Origin: an uncultured Oscillospiraceae bacterium
Lineage (GTDB): Bacteria > Bacillota > Clostridia > Oscillospirales > Oscillospiraceae
Direction of reading: 5' to 3'
Assembly (NCBI GenBank): GCA_934593275.1
Contig: CAKTQE010000076.1
Coordinates: 1-8,055, forward strand
DNA: 8,055 nt
A program made the translations under genes and the position numbers. The notes below the pieces were generated by a model. The model had not been told where the DNA came from. It ran no database searches and saw only the letters and a list, made by a program, of their open reading frames with translations. This document shows, one piece after another, positions 1 through 7,507 of this stretch. How positions within the stretch are numbered: position 1 is the stretch's first letter; every line of letters starts with the position of its first letter.

Positions 1-1803
1 CGCCCTTTTGGGTGCGTGAAACCCGGGGAGGAATGCGCTCTGCGGGTGCATATTCCGGCGGCGGTATTGACCCGGGAGGCCCACATCGTTCTGTGTGACC
101 AGGACGGTCAGGAACGGAATCGGGTGCCCATGGCTTACGAGAAAACCGTGGGGCCCTATGAGTATTGGCGGGGGACCTTCCGGCTGGAGAACCGGGGACT
201 GTATTTTTATTTTTTTTGCATCACCGACCCCAACGGCAGCTTCCGGCTGCTGAAAGAGGGGGACGATGCCAGCATGGAGGAGGGCACCTACTGGCAGCTC
301 AGCTGCATCCCCGGGGACTTCTACACCCCGGAATGGGCCAAGGGCGCGCTCATCTACCAGGTCTTCCCGGACCGGTTCGCCCGGGCGGGCTGGTGCGACT
401 GCACCGGAAAGCTGGGTCCCTATACCGTCCACGATGACTGGAACGAGGAGGTCAGCTGGCAGCCCGATGCACATGGCATTGTCCATAACAACGATTTCTT
501 TGGGGGCAACTTCCGGGGTATTATTGAGAAACTGGACTATATCGCTTCTCTTGGTACCACCATTTTGTATCTGAACCCCATCAGCAAAAGCTTCTCCTCC
601 CACCGCTATGACACCGGCGACTACAAAACCCCCGACCCCATGCTGGGTACCGAGGAGGACTTTGCGGAGCTGTGCCGGGAGGCCCACGCCCGGGACATCC
701 GGGTGATTTTGGACGGGGTTTACTCCCATACCGGCTCCAACAGCCTGTATTTTGACAGGTACTGGGCCTTTGGCGGCAACGGGGCCTACTGCCGTCAGGA
801 TTCTCCCTACTATAGCTGGTACACGTTTTACCAGTGGCCTGACCGCTACAACGCCTGGTGGGGCTTTGACACCCTGCCCACGGTAAACAAAATGGATGAC
901 CGATTCCTGGACTACGTCATCCGGGATGAGGACAGCGTGGTGGCCCACTGGCTCCGGCTGGGTGCTGACGGCTTCCGGCTGGACGTGGCAGACGAGCTGC
1001 CCGATGAATTCATCGCCCTGCTGCGCCAGCGCATCCGGGAACTAAAACCCGATGCCCTGCTGATGGGCGAGGTCTGGGAGGATGCCTCCAACAAGGTGGC
1101 CTATGACCGCCGCCGCCGGTATTTTACCGACGGGGAACTGGACAGCGTCATGAACTATCCCTTCCGCACCGCCATTCTGGACTTTATGCGGGGCCGGGAC
1201 AGCGGCGGAAAGCTGCGGGATACGGTCATGACCATTGTGGAAAACTATCCCCCCCAGGTGGTGGCCTGCAACATGAATCTCCTGGGTACCCACGACACCC
1301 CCCGGATTTTAACGGCCCTGGTGGATGATTTTGACGGCAGCCGGGAGGAAAAGGCCGCCCGGCGGCTCAGCCGGAATCAGATGGAAGTGGCCCTGGACCG
1401 GCTGCACATGGCGGCGTTCCTGCAATACACCCTGCCGGGAAGCCCCAGCCTGTACTACGGTGACGAGGCCCTGATGGAGGGCTATAAAGACCCCTTTAAC
1501 CGCCGGACCTACCCCTGGGGCCGGGAGGACGAGGAACTGCTTGCTTTCTTCCGCAGCCTGGGCCGGCTTCGGAAAATCCACCCGGAACTGCGCCGGGGGG
1601 ACATCCGCTTCCTGGAAGCCGGGGACAAGCACCTGGCATACGAACGCCAGTGGAACACCCGGAAATGCCGGATTTATGTAAACCGTTCCGGAGACGCCTG
1701 GAAAGTGACCCCTGGCAAGGTCTGCATGGGCATGTATCTGAAATTGGCCACCCGGGACCAGCTGATTCTTGGCCCTCACGGCTTCTGCATGGTGGAGGTG
1801 TAA
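1..1803 (+). CDS. GH13 alpha-amylase / neopullulanase-like glycosidase (5' end missing)
   Basis: Glycoside hydrolase family 13 enzyme that should hydrolyse alpha-1,4 (perhaps alpha-1,6) bonds in starch- or maltodextrin-type glucans. Numbering from the codon at base 1, region I is DGVYSHTG (238-245), region II is GFRLDVADE with nucleophile Asp328, region III is GEVWE with acid/base Glu357, and region IV is GTHDTPR with Asp432, so the catalytic triad is complete. The segment SHRYDTGDY and the late PGSPSLYYGDEA...DPFNRRTYPWG block match neopullulanase-type clostridial enzymes. The first ~100 residues form a beta-rich N-terminal domain, the TIM barrel runs from about 113 to 520, and a short C-terminal beta domain follows. 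The frame is open to base 1 and the residues before the GTG at 16 (RPFGC) resemble the conserved N-terminal 'PFGA' stretch of this family, so the true start lies upstream. A signal peptide cannot be judged. Region I has Ser where Asn is commoner, a tolerated variant. Substrate preference is not decidable here. Confidence 0.93.
   Translation, partial: RPFGCVKPGEECALRVHIPAAVLTREAHIVLCDQDGQERNRVPMAYEKTVGPYEYWRGTFRLENRGLYFYFFCITDPNGSFRLLKEGDDASMEEGTYWQLSCIPGDFYTPEWAKGALIYQVFPDRFARAGWCDCTGKLGPYTVHDDWNEEVSWQPDAHGIVHNNDFFGGNFRGIIEKLDYIASLGTTILYLNPISKSFSSHRYDTGDYKTPDPMLGTEEDFAELCREAHARDIRVILDGVYSHTGSNSLYFDRYWAFGGNGAYCRQDSPYYSWYTFYQWPDRYNAWWGFDTLPTVNKMDDRFLDYVIRDEDSVVAHWLRLGADGFRLDVADELPDEFIALLRQRIRELKPDALLMGEVWEDASNKVAYDRRRRYFTDGELDSVMNYPFRTAILDFMRGRDSGGKLRDTVMTIVENYPPQVVACNMNLLGTHDTPRILTALVDDFDGSREEKAARRLSRNQMEVALDRLHMAAFLQYTLPGSPSLYYGDEALMEGYKDPFNRRTYPWGREDEELLAFFRSLGRLRKIHPELRRGDIRFLEAGDKHLAYERQWNTRKCRIYVNRSGDAWKVTPGKVCMGMYLKLATRDQLILGPHGFCMVEV
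1794..1800 (+). promoter_or_regulatory. Ribosome-binding site of the cysteine-rich small gene
   Basis: GGAGGTG lies within the last codons of the amylase gene, 4 nt before the ATG at 1805. It supports translation of the 55-codon frame and selects this ATG over an upstream in-frame ATG at 1769, which lies inside the amylase gene. Confidence 0.75.
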
Positions 1804-1804
1804 C

Positions 1805-1972
1805 ATGGAATACTTTCTCTCCGGCTATTGCCGCTGCCAGGACCAGAGCCGCCGGGTGCTGCTGGAAATGGAAAACAAAGAGGACTATGATGTAGACTGC
1901 AATTTTGGTGTTTGCCCCTATGAGGCGGACTGCCAGATCGCCGCCGAAATCCGGGAGAAACTGGAGGTTTAA
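1805..1972 (+). CDS. Small cysteine-rich protein, 55 aa, function unknown
   Basis: I cannot assign a function. The protein is acidic and soluble-looking, with no membrane segment or signal peptide. It carries five cysteines: Cys9 and Cys11 (GYCRC), Cys32, Cys37 and Cys43 (DC-x4-CP-x5-C). The CxC pair plus the later CP-containing cluster suggests a small metal-binding fold (zinc or Fe-S), but this is inference from cysteine spacing only. It starts 1 bp after the amylase stop and ends 1 bp before the PrsW ATG, with a good Shine-Dalgarno site before it and another inside it for prsW. It is therefore very likely translated as the middle gene of a three-gene operon. My impression is that similar small proteins occur in related clostridia, but I could not check this. 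Confidence 0.75.
   Translation: MEYFLSGYCRCQDQSRRVLLEMENKEDYDVDCNFGVCPYEADCQIAAEIREKLEV
1963..1968 (+). promoter_or_regulatory. Ribosome-binding site of prsW
   Basis: GGAGGT 5 nt before the ATG at 1974 sets the start of the PrsW gene. The reading frame is open further upstream, with an ATG at 1905, but that extension lies in the preceding gene and gives a basic, non-homologous N-terminus. Confidence 0.8.
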
Positions 1973-1973
1973 G

Positions 1974-2684
1974 ATGCTGTTTTATGACTCCGACCCTATT
2001 CTGATCGCCGCCGCGGTGATTCCCGCTATGTTCCTGCTGATTCAGGTGAACCGGGCAGACAGGCTGGACAAAGAGCCTTGGGGGCTGCTGCTGGGCCTGG
2101 TGTTCCGGGGCATTATCGCAACCACCCTGGCGGTATTTACCGAGGAGCTGGGGGAAGCACTGCTGGAAGACCTGTGGCCGGAGGACAGCGTTACCTACCG
2201 GGCCATCATGTATTTTATCGTGGTGGGCCTTTCGGAAGAGGGCTTTAAATACCTGGTGCTGAAACGCCGGACCTGGCGCGCCCCGGCCTTTAACTGCCAG
2301 TTTGACGGGGTGGTCTACGCCGTCAGCGTGTCTCTGGGCTTTGCTTTGTGGGAAAACATCGGCTATGTTGCCATGTACGGCCTGGGTACCGCCATGGTCC
2401 GCGCCCTCACCGCCGTCCCCGGCCACGCCTGTTTTGGCGTGTTCATGGGTGCGTTTTACGGCATGGCCAAGCGGTATGAAAACTACGGCTACCCAGGAAA
2501 AAGCAAAACCTGTCGCCGTCTGGCGGTGGTCATACCTACGGCCGTCCACGGTCTGTACGATTACATCGCCTCCTCCGACGCAGAGGGTTCTGAATGGCTG
2601 TTTTTGCTGTTCGTCATCATCCTCTTTGTCTGCACCTCCCGGAAAATCAAAAAACTCTCCCGAGAGGACCAGTATATCGCTTGA
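1974..2684 (+). CDS. prsW: PrsW-family intramembrane metalloprotease (CAAX-protease-like)
   Basis: A 236-residue polytopic membrane protein of the PrsW family (PF13367), membrane-embedded metalloproteases. In Bacillus subtilis PrsW makes the first cut in anti-sigma factor RsiW, activating SigW. All expected motifs are present: SEEGFK (Glu88, Glu89, Lys92), FDGVVY then GFALWEN (Asp111, Glu127, Asn128), PGHACFGVFMGAFYG (His151) and VHGLYD (His192, Asp196). The glutamates and histidines are the probable metal-binding and catalytic residues. About seven hydrophobic segments are visible (roughly 8-24, 37-54, 75-87, 112-126, 145-163, 184-198, 207-221), with a basic C-terminal tail. The start at 1974 follows a GGAGGT site and removes a 23-residue upstream extension. 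No anti-sigma or sigma gene lies in the window, so the substrate is unknown. It is last in the operon, followed by a terminator. Confidence 0.9.
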   Translation: MLFYDSDPILIAAAVIPAMFLLIQVNRADRLDKEPWGLLLGLVFRGIIATTLAVFTEELGEALLEDLWPEDSVTYRAIMYFIVVGLSEEGFKYLVLKRRTWRAPAFNCQFDGVVYAVSVSLGFALWENIGYVAMYGLGTAMVRALTAVPGHACFGVFMGAFYGMAKRYENYGYPGKSKTCRRLAVVIPTAVHGLYDYIASSDAEGSEWLFLLFVIILFVCTSRKIKKLSREDQYIA

Positions 2685-2703
2685 TCGCTTCCCAAAAGAA
2701 AAG

Positions 2704-2742
2704 AAACAGGCTGCCGTATTCTAAATTGCGGCAGCCTGTTTT
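2704..2742 (+). terminator. Intrinsic terminator after prsW, probably bidirectional
   Basis: A perfect 13-bp stem pairs 2704-2716 (AAACAGGCTGCCG) with 2729-2741, with a 12-nt loop, ending in a T run. It begins 20 bp after the prsW stop. On the opposite strand the stem is followed by a T-rich stretch (TTTCTTTTCTTTT), so it could also stop leftward transcription. Confidence 0.9.
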
Positions 2743-2798
2743 AAACGCTGTACGCCCGCTTGCGGGCAAGGTGGACTTGCTGAAATGATATACCACAT

Positions 2799-2852
2799 TA
2801 TCGGCAAAAATGCAGACCGTTTTTGCTGGCTCTCATTTGATTTTTGCCGATA
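2799..2852. repeat. 13-bp inverted repeat bounded by TA in the convergent intergenic region
   Basis: TATCGGCAAAAAT at 2799-2811 is the exact reverse complement of 2840-2852, separated by 28 nt. A competing shorter hairpin pairs GCAAAAA (2804-2810) with TTTTTGC (2820-2826), so the two folds exclude each other. It may be a backup terminator, or a remnant of a mobile element with TA ends. I cannot tell which. Confidence 0.6.
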
Positions 2853-2865
2853 CAGGAAAGAACAT

Positions 2866-2900
2866 CAGGCCGGACTCCATGTGAAGTGAAGTCCGGCCTG
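2866..2900 (-). terminator. Hairpin terminating the ABC/DUF4340 operon (probable)
   Basis: CAGGCCGGACT (2866-2876) pairs perfectly with AGTCCGGCCTG (2890-2900), an 11-bp GC-rich stem with a 13-nt loop. It lies 31 nt past the stop of the last minus-strand gene. The following minus-strand bases (ATGTTCTTTCC) make a weak, interrupted T tract, so termination may be incomplete and helped by the stems further on. Confidence 0.65.
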
Positions 2901-2931
2901 GTTCGGTGGGTTGAGCGTCTTTTGTGGCTTT

Positions 2932-4284
2932 TTATCCCAAAAGGATGGCGTTAAAGGCTTCTGTCAAGGTGACCACCTGGCTTCTGGGCAGGGTGCAGAG
3001 GGTTTTTCCGTTGGCCTGGGCCAGCATGGTGGTGCCGTCCTGGCGGTAGAAGGTCAAAGTAAGGGTGTTCTCCCCCTCCTGGTCCAACGTGACGGTGAGG
3101 GACAGTTCCTCTTTGCCGGTGGGGGCTTCCTGGGTAAAGGTTTCGGCGGTGAGGTTTTCCAGGGCGGTCTGAATGGCCGTCAGGTCTGCTTCTTCCTCAC
3201 CCAGATACCAGGCGGGTTCTTCATCGTCCTCCTGCTGTTCACAGGTAAATACCCGGGTGCTGCCCTCCAATGTCACGGTCAGTTCCTGGGCCAGGGCAAA
3301 GTCCCCGGTAAAGAGGTGCTGGTGCCGCAGGTCGTCATAGCCGCAGGCGGTGAGGGCCTGATACAGGCTTTCGCTGATTTTATAGAGGATGGGAGAGTCC
3401 CCTACCCGGGCGTAGGCCTGGCCCACCTCCTCCTCGGATTCATCCGGGGCTTTCCCCAGGTGCAATGTAAAGGTGGCGGTGTCTTCCTCCTCCTCTGGCT
3501 TATAGGTCACGGTAACGGTCTGGGCGGGGGTATCCAGATAGCAGTCTTTCAAATCTTCTTCCGTGGCCTTATAGGTCACATAGTCTGTAAGGCTAAGCTT
3601 TTCCAGGGTTTTCAGGTAGTTTTCCGTCAAATCCGTATCCAGGGGGCCGCCGTCAGATTCCCGGAAGTATTCATCCTCCTGGCAAAGGCTCTGGCCCTGG
3701 GTTTTGAGGAATTGGTCAGTTTGGTTGCCGGAAAGGGTGATGGCTTCTACATGGGCAAAGGCCGGTACCTGGTCCTGTTGGATGAGGTCTGACAAGCCCA
3801 CATCAAAATCTTCCACAGGGTCGTGGCTGAGAAGATACACATTGCCGTCACCCAAAGAGGCATACCGCTGGGCATCCATTTTGCTGTAGTCCCCCAAGTC
3901 TAGCTGTACCGTTTCCTCCCCCTGGGTCAGGGTAATGGTGCAGCTGGGCTTTTCCAGGCCGTACTGGCCGTAGTCCTCCACGTCCTCAATGGTAAAGGCC
4001 GCTCCCAGGTCTTCAAACTGGGACAGAAGCTCCTCCATTTTCTCCTGGTCTACCGGGAACGCGGTGTCCTCCGGGTAGACCCAGGTATCCTCGGTTTTTT
4101 GGAACGCGTAGCTGTTTTTCTCATAGGTCCAGCTGACGGCGGAAATATCCGACCACTCCAAAACCGTGGCGGGGGTATTCTTGATTTTTTCCCTGGTCTC
4201 CTCCCGCCGGACCACCACCACCGTCACGGCACTGACCAGCACCAGGGCGGCCAGCACAGACAGAAGTTTTTTCTGCTTGTTCAT
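2932..4284 (-). CDS. DUF4340 domain protein, membrane-anchored, partner of Gld-type ABC exporter
   Basis: A 450-residue protein of the DUF4340 family (PF14238), which is usually encoded next to GldA/F/G-like ABC genes. Residues 6-25 form an uncleaved signal-anchor after a basic MNKQKK start; no lipobox is seen. The rest is acidic, beta-rich and predicted extracytoplasmic. Three related modules are visible. Module A (about 56-165) has TWVYPEDTAFPVD...YGLEKPSCTITL...LDLG...VYLLS. Module B (about 190-310) has CYLDTPAQTVTV...LHLG...YARVG...LYKIS. Module C (about 330-447) has WYLGEEEADLTAIQTALENL and a degenerate tail. The start follows AGGAGG (4293-4298), 8 nt away, and its ATG overlaps the gldG-like stop by 4 nt (ATGA), implying translational coupling. 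The biochemical role is unknown in any organism I can name; a scaffold or ligand-binding part of the transporter complex is inference. Confidence 0.88.
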   Translation of the reverse strand: MNKQKKLLSVLAALVLVSAVTVVVVRREETREKIKNTPATVLEWSDISAVSWTYEKNSYAFQKTEDTWVYPEDTAFPVDQEKMEELLSQFEDLGAAFTIEDVEDYGQYGLEKPSCTITLTQGEETVQLDLGDYSKMDAQRYASLGDGNVYLLSHDPVEDFDVGLSDLIQQDQVPAFAHVEAITLSGNQTDQFLKTQGQSLCQEDEYFRESDGGPLDTDLTENYLKTLEKLSLTDYVTYKATEEDLKDCYLDTPAQTVTVTYKPEEEEDTATFTLHLGKAPDESEEEVGQAYARVGDSPILYKISESLYQALTACGYDDLRHQHLFTGDFALAQELTVTLEGSTRVFTCEQQEDDEEPAWYLGEEEADLTAIQTALENLTAETFTQEAPTGKEELSLTVTLDQEGENTLTLTFYRQDGTTMLAQANGKTLCTLPRSQVVTLTEAFNAILLG

Positions 4285-5672
4285 CGCTGCATCCTCCTTT
4301 TATCCCACAGTGCGGCACCGCCCATGGCCAGATACAGTAGCGGCACCATGCCGATCATCACCAGCTTTAAAAGAGAAGCGGCGGACTCACTGATGGTCAG
4401 ATAGTTGTAGTTCAGGGATTTGCTGCGGATGGATAGGGCCTGCCGCTCCCCCAAAAGGCTTGACAGAGCGTTCATCACCAGGTCGCTGTTGGCACCGGAA
4501 GAATAGGCGTTGTACATGTCTTCCAGGAGATAGGAGGAGGTGAAGTACACCAGTTCCCCGCCGTCGGCAATGTCTACCCCCAAGGCAAAGGGGCCGTCAA
4601 TGTCCCCCTCTTCCTTTTCATAGGTGGTCTGGCTGTAGCCGGAGAGTTTGCTGTAGGCACTGTCCGTGGTGGTCAGCAGGGCCGTTACCCGGCTGTCGTC
4701 TCCCAGCTGCAAGCCCGCCGCCACGGGAACGATGGCATAGTAATTCTTTTCCGTCAGAGGGGCGGTGATGTCCGAATCCCCCAGTTCCGGCAGCAGCACA
4801 TAGGGGGCCTGGAAGGCATAGTGGCTCCGGTCGCCCTCGCTGACAATGCCCTGGGCCGCCGTGATGCCGTAGTTTTCCAGGATGCCGTATAGGTTCGTCA
4901 GTTCCCCATCTGCCACCGGCCCGGCCAGTACCAGCAGCTTTCCGCCTTTTTGGACGTAGCTTTCCAGCATCCGGGCCTCCTCTTTGGAAATATCCGAAGC
5001 GGGGGCATAGAGCATCAGGGCCGCAGCATCCTCCGGCACCTCGTCCACTGTCAGGAGCGACAAATTATCCGTTTCCACATTTTCCTTTTCCAGCTGCTCC
5101 TGAAAACTCTCCGGCAGTGCTGACTCCCCGTGGCCCTCCAACAAATAGAGCTTGGGAAGTTCGGAGCTTACCACATAGTCGATGGCCGAGGTAATGGCCC
5201 CCTCGCCGTCAAAGGAGGTGGAATAGGAATAGGAAAACTGGCTGCCCTGGGTGACGTAAATGTCCGAATAGGGTACATACCGGTATTTTTCCCCGGAAAC
5301 CACCACCAGAGAATTGTTGCTGACGGTCTCCTCCGTGTACTGCTGGGCAAAGGTGGGGTACACATCCGGATTTTTCTTTTCTACATGGAGAAAGTCGGAA
5401 AGGCTGTCATATTTGGCAAGCAAATTTTCAATCACCGCGTCCTCCTGGCCGGACTGGACGATCCAGTATAGGGTCACATCCTGTTCCAGGGCGTTCACCA
5501 CGGCTTTGGTGTTGCTGGTGATGGAATAGAGCTTGGAGGAACTGATGTCCAGCTTGGTAAGGTTTGCGGGCAAGGCCCCGGCCAGAATGTTCACCACGAT
5601 GAGTAGAGCCAGCACCAGCACCGTCAGGGCAATGGCGTAGCTGCCCCCTTTCAGGGCTACGGTTTTTTTCAT
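4281..5672 (-). CDS. GldG-family ABC transporter auxiliary protein
   Basis: A 463-residue protein resembling GldG and the ABC-type uncharacterised transport auxiliary domain (PF09822). It has a membrane segment near the N-terminus (about 12-33), a large extracytoplasmic region, and a second membrane segment near the C-terminus (about 433-455) followed by a basic tail (DKRRMQR). Family-like features are the LDISSSKLYSITSNTKAVV block just after TM1 (41-59), the KLYLLEGHGE motif (174-183), and YVQKGGKLLVLAGP (239-252). No lipobox is present, so it is not a lipoprotein. It starts at a TGATG junction that overlaps the permease stop by 1 nt, with GGAGG (5681-5685) 8 nt upstream, and its stop overlaps the DUF4340 start. 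In Bacteroidetes GldG works with GldA and GldF in gliding. There is no sign of gliding genes here, so the role is open. Confidence 0.87.
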   Translation of the reverse strand: MKKTVALKGGSYAIALTVLVLALLIVVNILAGALPANLTKLDISSSKLYSITSNTKAVVNALEQDVTLYWIVQSGQEDAVIENLLAKYDSLSDFLHVEKKNPDVYPTFAQQYTEETVSNNSLVVVSGEKYRYVPYSDIYVTQGSQFSYSYSTSFDGEGAITSAIDYVVSSELPKLYLLEGHGESALPESFQEQLEKENVETDNLSLLTVDEVPEDAAALMLYAPASDISKEEARMLESYVQKGGKLLVLAGPVADGELTNLYGILENYGITAAQGIVSEGDRSHYAFQAPYVLLPELGDSDITAPLTEKNYYAIVPVAAGLQLGDDSRVTALLTTTDSAYSKLSGYSQTTYEKEEGDIDGPFALGVDIADGGELVYFTSSYLLEDMYNAYSSGANSDLVMNALSSLLGERQALSIRSKSLNYNYLTISESAASLLKLVMIGMVPLLYLAMGGAALWDKRRMQR

Positions 5673-6535
5673 CAGTTATACCTCCGCTTTTCCAGGGATT
5701 CTACGGTCAAAAACAGGAAAAATAGGGTCACGGACAGGAAATACACCACATTGGTCAAATCAAACACCCCGTTTACAAAGGTGTTAAACCGCTCAAAAAG
5801 GGAGATTTTCTTCATCATGGCAGGAAGCAGCCCCTCCAAAGCGGTGCTGTCCAGAGCGTAGCAGATGCCAAGGAGAGCCAGAAGCAATACCCCCGTCCCC
5901 ACCCCTGCCGGGACACTCCGGGTCAGGGCCTTGACTAAAAATGCCAGGGCGGCGATCAGCACCAGCAGGGCAATGGCCGTCCCCGCCGCCGTGGAGGAGA
6001 CGTATTCTGAAAGGCTCACGCAGTAGTAGTTAAGTAGGATCGTTCCAATGCCCAGCCCCGCGGCCAGGCCCTGGTTGTCCGTTAAGGATGACAGAAACAC
6101 CCCCACGGCAAGAAGTGCCGCCCCCATCAGGAAAAAGGCCACCAAAGAGCCGTAGGCCGTAGGCAGATACACTTCTCCAAACTGGGCAAACATCAAAGGG
6201 TACAGGGCGATAAAGCACAAAGGCAGGAGAAACACCACCAGCAACGCCCCGTACTTTCCCAGCACCACCTGGGTGGTGGTAATGGGCAGAGAATAGAGCA
6301 GCTGGTCGGTTTTCTGCTTCCGCTCCTCGCTGAGACACCGCATGGTCAGCACCGGAACAATGACCACAAAGACGATGGCCGCAAAGCTCAGCACAAACTC
6401 AAAATTGCTGACAGCGGACCGGAGATTATACAGCATGGAGCCGATGCCGATGAACAGCAGCAAAAAGGCCCCAAAGAAATAGGCCGTCATGGATTCAAAA
6501 TAGAGCCGCAGCTCGTGCTTGAAAATGGCTTTCAT
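5672..6535 (-). CDS. ABC-2 type transporter permease, GldF-like
   Basis: A 287-residue integral membrane subunit of an ABC-2 transporter, the partner of the ATPase encoded just upstream. Hydrophobic segments are visible at roughly 20-36, 47-64, 94-117, 127-148, 155-174, 183-202, 209-227 and 260-278. The cytoplasmic loop PVLTMRCLSEERKQKTDQLL...PITTTQVVLGKY (61-95) is the characteristic signature of GldF-type permeases and probably contacts the ATPase. The late ISLFERFNTFVNGVFDLTNVVYF stretch (245-266) is also family-like. I chose the ATG at 6535: AGGAGG lies at 6543-6548, 7 nt away, the start overlaps the ATPase stop by 4 nt (ATGA), and MKAIFKHELRLYF is a typical N-terminus. The frame is open another 40 codons, but that extension lies inside the ATPase gene. 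Confidence 0.9.
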   Translation of the reverse strand: MKAIFKHELRLYFESMTAYFFGAFLLLFIGIGSMLYNLRSAVSNFEFVLSFAAIVFVVIVPVLTMRCLSEERKQKTDQLLYSLPITTTQVVLGKYGALLVVFLLPLCFIALYPLMFAQFGEVYLPTAYGSLVAFFLMGAALLAVGVFLSSLTDNQGLAAGLGIGTILLNYYCVSLSEYVSSTAAGTAIALLVLIAALAFLVKALTRSVPAGVGTGVLLLALLGICYALDSTALEGLLPAMMKKISLFERFNTFVNGVFDLTNVVYFLSVTLFFLFLTVESLEKRRYN

Positions 6536-7491
6536 TCCCCGTCCTCCTGTTCTTCCGCTTCTTTCCCGTTTTCCGCCAACTCCAAAAATACATCTTCCAG
6601 CCCCGCCTTGGTCACATCCAGAGCAGCCAAAGGCCGTTTTTCTTTGGAGAAGCACTCAAAAAGGGCCTGGGTGGTCTCATACCCCCGGCCCCCGGTAAGG
6701 GTCAGGGTGGTGTAGGCCCCCTCCTGTTGGGCGGACTCTACCTGTAGCCCCGGCAGGCCCAGGGCGATGGGTTCCAGCTCCTCCCGGCTTCCCTTGGCGG
6801 TGAGCCGGATTTTCTGACCGGCCCGAAGCTGGGCTTCCAGGTGGGCCGGGGTGTCAAAGGCCACCAGATGCCCCCGGGCGATCATCAGCACCTGGTCACA
6901 GACCGTCTGGACTTCCGACAGGATATGAGAACTGAAAATCACCGTATGCGCTTTCCCCAGTTCCCCAATGAGGGCGCGGATGTCCAGAATCTGAATGGGG
7001 TCCAGGCCCACCGTAGGCTCGTCCAGAATGATGATCTCCGGGTCCCCCAACAACGCCTGGGCAATGCCCACCCGCTGCCGGTAGCCTTTGGACAGACTGC
7101 CAATGGCTTTCCGGCACACATCCCGGGTACCGGTGCGCTCCAAAGCGGAAAGCACCTGGTTTTCCAGCTCCTGCCCCCGTAACCCCTTGGCCTCCCCCAC
7201 AAAGCACAGATAGTCCCAGGGACTCTCCTGCAAATACAGCGGCGGCTGTTCCGGCAAATACCCCATGTGCCGCTTGGCATTCTGGGGTTCCTCTAAAATA
7301 TCATACCCGCAAACCGTCACCGTCCCCTGGGTGGGGGAAAGGCATCCGGTTAAAATATTCAGGGTGGTAGATTTCCCCGCCCCGTTGGGTCCTAAAAACC
7401 CGTAGACCCCATGGTTTTCAATGGAAAAGCACAAATCCTCCACCGCCCGGGTCGCCCCGTACCATTTGGTCAGATGCTGAACATGAATCAT
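6532..7491 (-). CDS. ABC transporter ATP-binding protein, GldA-like
   Basis: A 319-residue cytoplasmic ATPase that should power the ABC-2 permease encoded next. From the ATG at 7491: Walker A GPNGAGKST (34-42), Q-loop EQPPLY (Gln82), signature LSKGYRQR (133-140), Walker B IIILDEPT (153-160, catalytic Glu158), D-loop GLDP (162-165) and H-loop His189. The signature starts LSKGY rather than LSGGQ, which is common in this ABC-2 exporter group. After about residue 225 comes a C-terminal alpha/beta domain ending LDVTKAGLEDVFLELAE, then an acidic tail. The start is set by GAGGAGG (7498-7504) 6 nt upstream. The frame stays open a further 38 codons into the upstream mobile element (ATG at 7605), but that extension lacks a ribosome-binding site and breaks the usual MIxVxxLTKxYG N-terminus. 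It is the first gene of a four-gene operon. Confidence 0.93.
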   Translation of the reverse strand: MIHVQHLTKWYGATRAVEDLCFSIENHGVYGFLGPNGAGKSTTLNILTGCLSPTQGTVTVCGYDILEEPQNAKRHMGYLPEQPPLYLQESPWDYLCFVGEAKGLRGQELENQVLSALERTGTRDVCRKAIGSLSKGYRQRVGIAQALLGDPEIIILDEPTVGLDPIQILDIRALIGELGKAHTVIFSSHILSEVQTVCDQVLMIARGHLVAFDTPAHLEAQLRAGQKIRLTAKGSREELEPIALGLPGLQVESAQQEGAYTTLTLTGGRGYETTQALFECFSKEKRPLAALDVTKAGLEDVFLELAENGKEAEEQEDGE

Positions 7492-7497
7492 ATGGTC

Positions 7498-7504
7498 CCT
7501 CCTC
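7498..7504 (-). promoter_or_regulatory. Ribosome-binding site of the ABC operon's first gene
   Basis: GAGGAGG on the minus strand, 6 nt before the ATG at 7491. It decides the start over the upstream in-frame ATG at 7605. Only 3 nt separate it from the TTAG duplication of the neighbouring element. Confidence 0.85.
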
Positions 7505-7507
7505 ACA

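Noticed and set aside
16..18. GTG at 16 as the start of the amylase gene
   Set aside because: The frame is open to base 1 and the residues before it look like the conserved family N-terminus, so the gene continues upstream of the window.
210..217. Run of eight T in the amylase gene as a possible frameshift site
   Set aside because: The frame continues intact on both sides with family-like sequence; there is no sign of programmed slippage.
2911..3792. 293-codon plus-strand open frame opposite the DUF4340 gene
   Set aside because: Glycine/phenylalanine/glutamine-rich antisense shadow of a well-supported gene, without a ribosome-binding site or family resemblance.
6536..6655. 40-codon N-terminal extension of the permease
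   Set aside because: It lies inside the ATPase gene in another frame, while the ATG at 6535 has AGGAGG and an ATGA overlap.
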